Assembly: GCA_021852225.1 (NCBI GenBank)
Contig: JAJZOA010000364.1
Location: 1-26,770 of the forward strand
Reading direction: 5' to 3'
Length of the DNA: 26,770 nucleotides
Origin: Planctomycetota bacterium
GTDB taxonomy: Bacteria; Planctomycetota; Phycisphaerae; WQYP01
Part shown: positions 24,228 to 26,770 of the stretch, piece after piece
Layout: each line of letters opens with the position of its first letter
Numbering within the stretch: position 1 is the first letter of the stretch
Made by a program: the position numbers and the translations under genes
The notes under the pieces: generated by a model
The model's database searches: none
What the model was told of the DNA's origin: nothing
What the model saw: the letters and a program-made list of their open reading frames with translations, nothing else

Positions 24228-25346
24228 TTGTGGTTCAAACGGGGCCGTAAGATGGTCAGGAATTCGGATAGCATAGAAAACGCGATTGGTCCCCAGCGGC
24301 CGGGCGGGCAATATGCGTATGGGATTGGCGGGACGGACGAACCACAGAGATCACAGAGGACAAAGAGTGCTAGTTGCGGCCGCCGGGGCAGCGGCAGTAC
24401 GGATACACCGGTTCGGCAATATGTCTGGGGCACGTATATTGACGAATGTATTCAAATTAACCTGCTTGTGGCCGCCGGGCCGCAATCAGTGCCTGCCGGG
24501 GCGTATTATTTATTGCAGGATTTGCTGTACCGCGCGGTGGCGCTGACGAATTCCGGCGGCTATATCGTGGAAGCCTATGACACGGATGCCTATGGCAATA
24601 CGCTGGTGTTCACTGGTCCGGGCGCGGATGGCATTTGGTTTACGGATGATGATGTGCAGTCCGATTACGGCGCGAACGAAATTATTTATTGCGGCTATCG
24701 CTTTGATCCCGAATCGCAAAACTATTACGTCCGCAATCGGACGTACAGTCCTGTTCTTGGGCGCTGGATTCAGCGCGATCCGATTGGGTATGCCGGCGGG
24801 ATTAATTTGTATGGGTATGTGAGAAACCATCCCGTGGACAAGACGGACCCGAGTGGCGAGCACATCTTTGCGGGCGAGCACGGATTTGCGATACTTAAGC
24901 GTGGCCGACCGCATATGGGGTCGGCGATGCTGTGGTTTTGGGATTCAAAATGGGTGCATATGACGAGGGGCGGTAAATGTTATAGCGTTCCGATGGTGCC
25001 AACTGAGGCACCGGAACGCGACCTAATTCAGAACTTCGTCGTGAAATATGTGCCGATGTCCCAGGTCCAGGGGAATCCGGCCACCACTATGGTGACCCTA
25101 GGCCAGTGGTATGGGGGGGCGTGGGCGACCGCTCAAAGCCTGGGTGCACCGGCCGTGGGCGCGGGCCCCGGAGCTGCGGTGGGTTTTGGTGGCTCGGCCC
25201 TCGGGACTATCTGGGGGTATCAGCCGGTTTTGAACTGGGAGCCCGTGGGGCGGCCGCACCACCGCACCGTCTGGGTAACCGTGGGTAAGCCGTTCGCTGA
25301 TTGGGCCGATGCGAAGCTGCTCGCAAACTGCCCATGCGGTAAATAA
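24228..25346 (+). CDS. Orphan Rhs core fragment with a unique C-terminal tip domain
   Basis: This looks like the C-terminal end of a much larger Rhs/YD-repeat protein. At about residues 64-155 is the planctomycete-style pre-core (RQYVWGTYIDE, YYLLQDLLYRAVALTNSGG, EAYDTDAYGNTL, IWFTDDDV). At 156-210 lies the Rhs core (YRFDPESQNYYVRNRTYSPVLGRWIQRDPIGYAGG ... DPSG). A tip of about 160 residues follows (211-372) that resembles nothing I can name. It has an EHGFAIL opening, many Trp/His residues, and a Gly/Ala-rich hydrophobic stretch (about 295-325) that could insert in a membrane. Residues 37-48 are encoded by an inserted dispersed repeat. The start is uncertain (TTG at 24228 or ATG at 24252), and no secretion signal or repeats remain, so it may be a pseudogene or a silent tip cassette. 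Confidence 0.7.
   Translation: MWFKRGRKMVRNSDSIENAIGPQRPGGQYAYGIGGTDEPQRSQRTKSASCGRRGSGSTDTPVRQYVWGTYIDECIQINLLVAAGPQSVPAGAYYLLQDLLYRAVALTNSGGYIVEAYDTDAYGNTLVFTGPGADGIWFTDDDVQSDYGANEIIYCGYRFDPESQNYYVRNRTYSPVLGRWIQRDPIGYAGGINLYGYVRNHPVDKTDPSGEHIFAGEHGFAILKRGRPHMGSAMLWFWDSKWVHMTRGGKCYSVPMVPTEAPERDLIQNFVVKYVPMSQVQGNPATTMVTLGQWYGGAWATAQSLGAPAVGAGPGAAVGFGGSALGTIWGYQPVLNWEPVGRPHHRTVWVTVGKPFADWADAKLLANCPCGK
24341..24370. repeat. Dispersed CACAGAGG-type repeat unit inside the Rhs frame
   Basis: ACCACAGAGATCACAGAGG followed by ACAAAGAG is a well-known type of short direct-repeat unit (ACCACAGAGACACAGAGG-like) scattered in many environmental genomes. In this frame it encodes DEPQRSQRTKS, which has no place in an Rhs protein, so it is an insertion or patch in the gene. 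Confidence 0.6.
24672..24759 (+). repeat. Rhs core repeat, copy 1
   Basis: These 88 bases encode ANEIIYCGYRFDPES and the following core residues. They recur at 26683-26770 with about 16 differences counted by eye, many of them at third codon positions. Confidence 0.85.
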
Positions 25347-25675
25347 ATAAGGCTGTTGGATAGCTTTCGTCCCCCTCGGGGCCTTCTTCGACTGAATTCG
25401 CTGATGTTTAAAGGCTGCGGTCAGCGGGCGAGGCTAACATTAGGGGCGAATCGGGTTTATCTCGGTCGGGGTGCATTGAAGATGCATCCTTTCGGGAATC
25501 CGCTGCGTCCTTCGAAGGGACTTCGGCGAATCAGATTGCTCGTCGAGGGATATGGCTGCCGGTTATTTAGCTTTCGGAAGTGTCGGAGGGGCTTAGCCCG
25601 TTGAAGGCTATGGTGCGATCGCGCGTGTAACAGCCCTGAGGTTCGGCCCGAAAAACCTGATTAAGGAGTTGCACA
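25347..25675. other. Gap between the Rhs tip and the membrane protein gene
   Basis: This 329-base stretch has no supported gene. An 82-codon frame at 25356-25604 is open but Arg/Leu-rich, without a domain or ribosome binding site. A small CCCC-TC-GGGG hairpin lies just after the Rhs stop (about 25371-25382) without a clear T-run. Confidence 0.4.
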
Positions 25676-26104
25676 ATGTCACCCTTCTCGTCGCCAGTGC
25701 TGGTGTTTATTCTGAAAAATATTGTGGATATGATCTGCGGGCGTTTGTCCCTTAAGTCCAATTTTGCAAAACAGCAGCAGCCTATTTTTATGTTAGGCGA
25801 TTTCGTCGCCGGATTCCCCGTGATCTATTGGTTCAACGCGAAGTTGATCGGGCTGGCTCCGGACCACGTCCGGAGCGCTGGAATTCCGGTAAAATGGACT
25901 CCACCGCTTTTAGCATGGTATGTCCCAATGTTGCTATGGACGCTTCTTATGTTTGCGGTATTTACGCTGAAGCCGATTGCTTTTGACAAGAGTCGCCGGG
26001 CGCTAAGGTATGTTTGGGTTGCCATGGCCCTGTTGGCCTTTGCGGGGAGCATCTTGGGCCAGCCTGTAGCGCTCAATTATTTGATTCATTTGCTTCGGCC
26101 ATGA
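25676..26104 (+). CDS. Small membrane protein, possible immunity partner of the Rhs tip
   Basis: The 142-residue protein starts at an ATG with a strong AAGGAG seven bases upstream, so it is probably expressed. Hydrophobic segments lie at about 37-60 (IFMLGDFVAGFPVIYWF), 78-97 (LLAWYVPMLLWTLLMFAVFTL) and 112-138 (VWVAMALLAFAGSILG ... ALNYLIHLL), giving about three spans. No family is recognised. It follows the Rhs tip in the same direction, the normal place for an immunity gene. A membrane-bound immunity protein would fit a toxin acting at the membrane or in the periplasm. The 329-base gap is longer than usual, so it may be unrelated. Confidence 0.7.
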   Translation: MSPFSSPVLVFILKNIVDMICGRLSLKSNFAKQQQPIFMLGDFVAGFPVIYWFNAKLIGLAPDHVRSAGIPVKWTPPLLAWYVPMLLWTLLMFAVFTLKPIAFDKSRRALRYVWVAMALLAFAGSILGQPVALNYLIHLLRP

Positions 26105-26122
26105 CCACCTGTAATTGCGGAT

Positions 26123-26416
26123 TTGAGGATAAATATTTTGGACGGTCGCCTATTAAGAGGCAACAACGGGAATGTAACCGCCAGTACGCGTAGCGAACAT
26201 TGCAGCGACTCGACGGTGGCCGCGGTGGAATCGTCCCAGGCCCCTATGGCGTATGACTGCATTAACCAGATGACCACTTCGGCACAACCGGGTGCGGATG
26301 GTTCGATTGACCTGATACCGGGTGCGAGCAATGCCCGCATCAATTATATGGGCTATGACAGCCGGGGGAATGGTAGGGTGTCGGTGGATGGCAAGGGGAA
26401 TCGGGCGTCAAAATAA
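26123..26416 (+). pseudogene. Degraded Rhs/YD-repeat fragment
   Basis: The frame contains RLLRGNNGNVTA, YDCINQMTTSAQPGADGS and YMGYDSRGNGRVSVDGKGNRA, all reading like worn YD repeats ('YD..NQMT', 'YDSRGN.....DG.GN'). The repeats are incomplete and the frame stops at 26416, before the next core copy. It is best seen as a remnant of a second Rhs gene. The TTG start has no ribosome binding site. Confidence 0.45.
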
Positions 26417-26511
26417 TGAATGCCCAGGGACGTGAACTGGCTTGGCAGTTAGCAAATGCCAGCGTATGATTTAAATTACAGGAGCAAGGTCGGCCTTTCT
26501 CAAGGCAGTTT

Positions 26512-26770
26512 ATGGTCGCGCTGGATAAACAATTTGTTCACCACCACGGCACCAAGCCGCGAAGTTGCGGCCGCTTGCGCGATGAGTCTTGGCAGACGGG
26601 AAAATCTCCTGGTCACCGGACCGCAGACATCTTGTCTGCCCGTAGTCACCGCGATACATCCTATTCCTCCAATACCTCCTGTGCGAATGAAATAATCTAT
26701 TGCGGCTATCGATTTGATCCGGAATCGCAGCTTTATTACGTCCGGAATCGGACATACAACCCCGCCCTTG
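26512..26770 (+). CDS. Second Rhs core fragment (partial, runs off the right edge)
   Basis: From an ATG at 26512 the frame stays open to the end of the window. Its last 29 residues are the Rhs core (ANEIIYCGYRFDPESQLYYV and on), matching the copy at 24672-24759. The stretch before it (KSPGHRTADILSARSHRDTS) contains HRTADILSA, the typical translation of a dispersed repeat, and no Rhs-like sequence. The gene is therefore either broken upstream or a displaced tip cassette like the one at 24228. The start is a guess; the core is secure. Confidence 0.5.
   Translation, partial: MVALDKQFVHHHGTKPRSCGRLRDESWQTGKSPGHRTADILSARSHRDTSYSSNTSCANEIIYCGYRFDPESQLYYVRNRTYNPAL
26623..26639. repeat. Palindromic dispersed repeat element
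   Basis: GCAGACA-TCT-TGTCTGC is a perfect 7-base inverted repeat with a 3-base loop. The form ACCGCAGACATCTTGTCTGCC is known to me as a common scattered element in environmental bacterial genomes. Here it sits just upstream of the second Rhs core copy and in the same frame. Confidence 0.55.
26683..26770 (+). repeat. Rhs core repeat, copy 2 (cut by the window edge)
   Basis: This segment matches 24672-24759 over its full 88 bases with about 16 differences. It suggests duplication of Rhs C-terminal cassettes in tandem. Confidence 0.85.

Noticed and set aside
23442..24433. Possible CRISPR-like array suggested by purine-rich repeated words
   Set aside because: The repeat units are single, not regularly spaced, and there are no spacers or cas genes.
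25356..25604. 82-codon plus-strand frame between the Rhs tip and the membrane protein
   Set aside because: Arg/Leu-rich, no ribosome binding site and no domain; the strong ribosome binding site belongs to the next frame at 25676.

Overview
The window looks like a chromosomal segment of a Planctomycetota bacterium, probably of the Phycisphaerae type. This is inferred from protein style, not from a marker gene: the wording of the Rhs core, the UvrB/UvrC-motif protein, a BatA-type membrane protein, a GH105-DUF4861 fusion and many small secreted proteins with signal peptides. Base composition is moderately GC-rich. Most genes have a clear Shine-Dalgarno sequence, and several appear to use TTG or GTG starts.

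Positions 1-7223 (minus strand) hold a heavy-metal efflux operon read right to left: a small secreted Cys/His protein, a very Cys-rich secreted protein, CusB, CusA and CusC (CusC runs off the left edge). The Met ligands of CusA and the Met-bearing N-terminal motif of CusB are the Cu(I)/Ag(I) type. Positions 7440-10675 look like an associated envelope and regulation block: two small exported proteins sharing an unusual D-x-K-GHYHPDW module, a lipoprotein M48-type metallopeptidase, an ECF sigma factor, and a single-span membrane protein with a Cys/Met/His-rich outer domain that could be a metal-sensing anti-sigma factor.

Positions 11149-14828 are housekeeping: purC, the SRP RNA gene (ffs), a universal stress protein, a Trm112/YcaR-like protein and a UVR-motif protein. 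Positions 15420-19124 form a uronate-catabolism cluster (kduI, kduD and a secreted GH105-DUF4861 protein). The secreted enzyme would release unsaturated uronic acid from pectin-like oligosaccharides, and KduI and KduD would convert its keto form towards 2-keto-3-deoxygluconate. A fasciclin-domain lipoprotein follows on the opposite strand.

Positions 20243-23619 encode a two-span sensor histidine kinase overlapping by 4 bases with a BatA-like membrane protein. From about 23620 to the right edge the DNA changes character. It contains an orphan Rhs C-terminal piece with its own tip domain, a small three-span membrane protein behind it (possible immunity protein), degraded Rhs pieces, a second copy of the Rhs core, and short dispersed repeats of the kind scattered through many environmental genomes.

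The best candidates for something undescribed are the GHYHPDW small-protein family beside the copper operon, the Cys-rich secreted protein in that operon, and the Rhs tip plus membrane protein pair.
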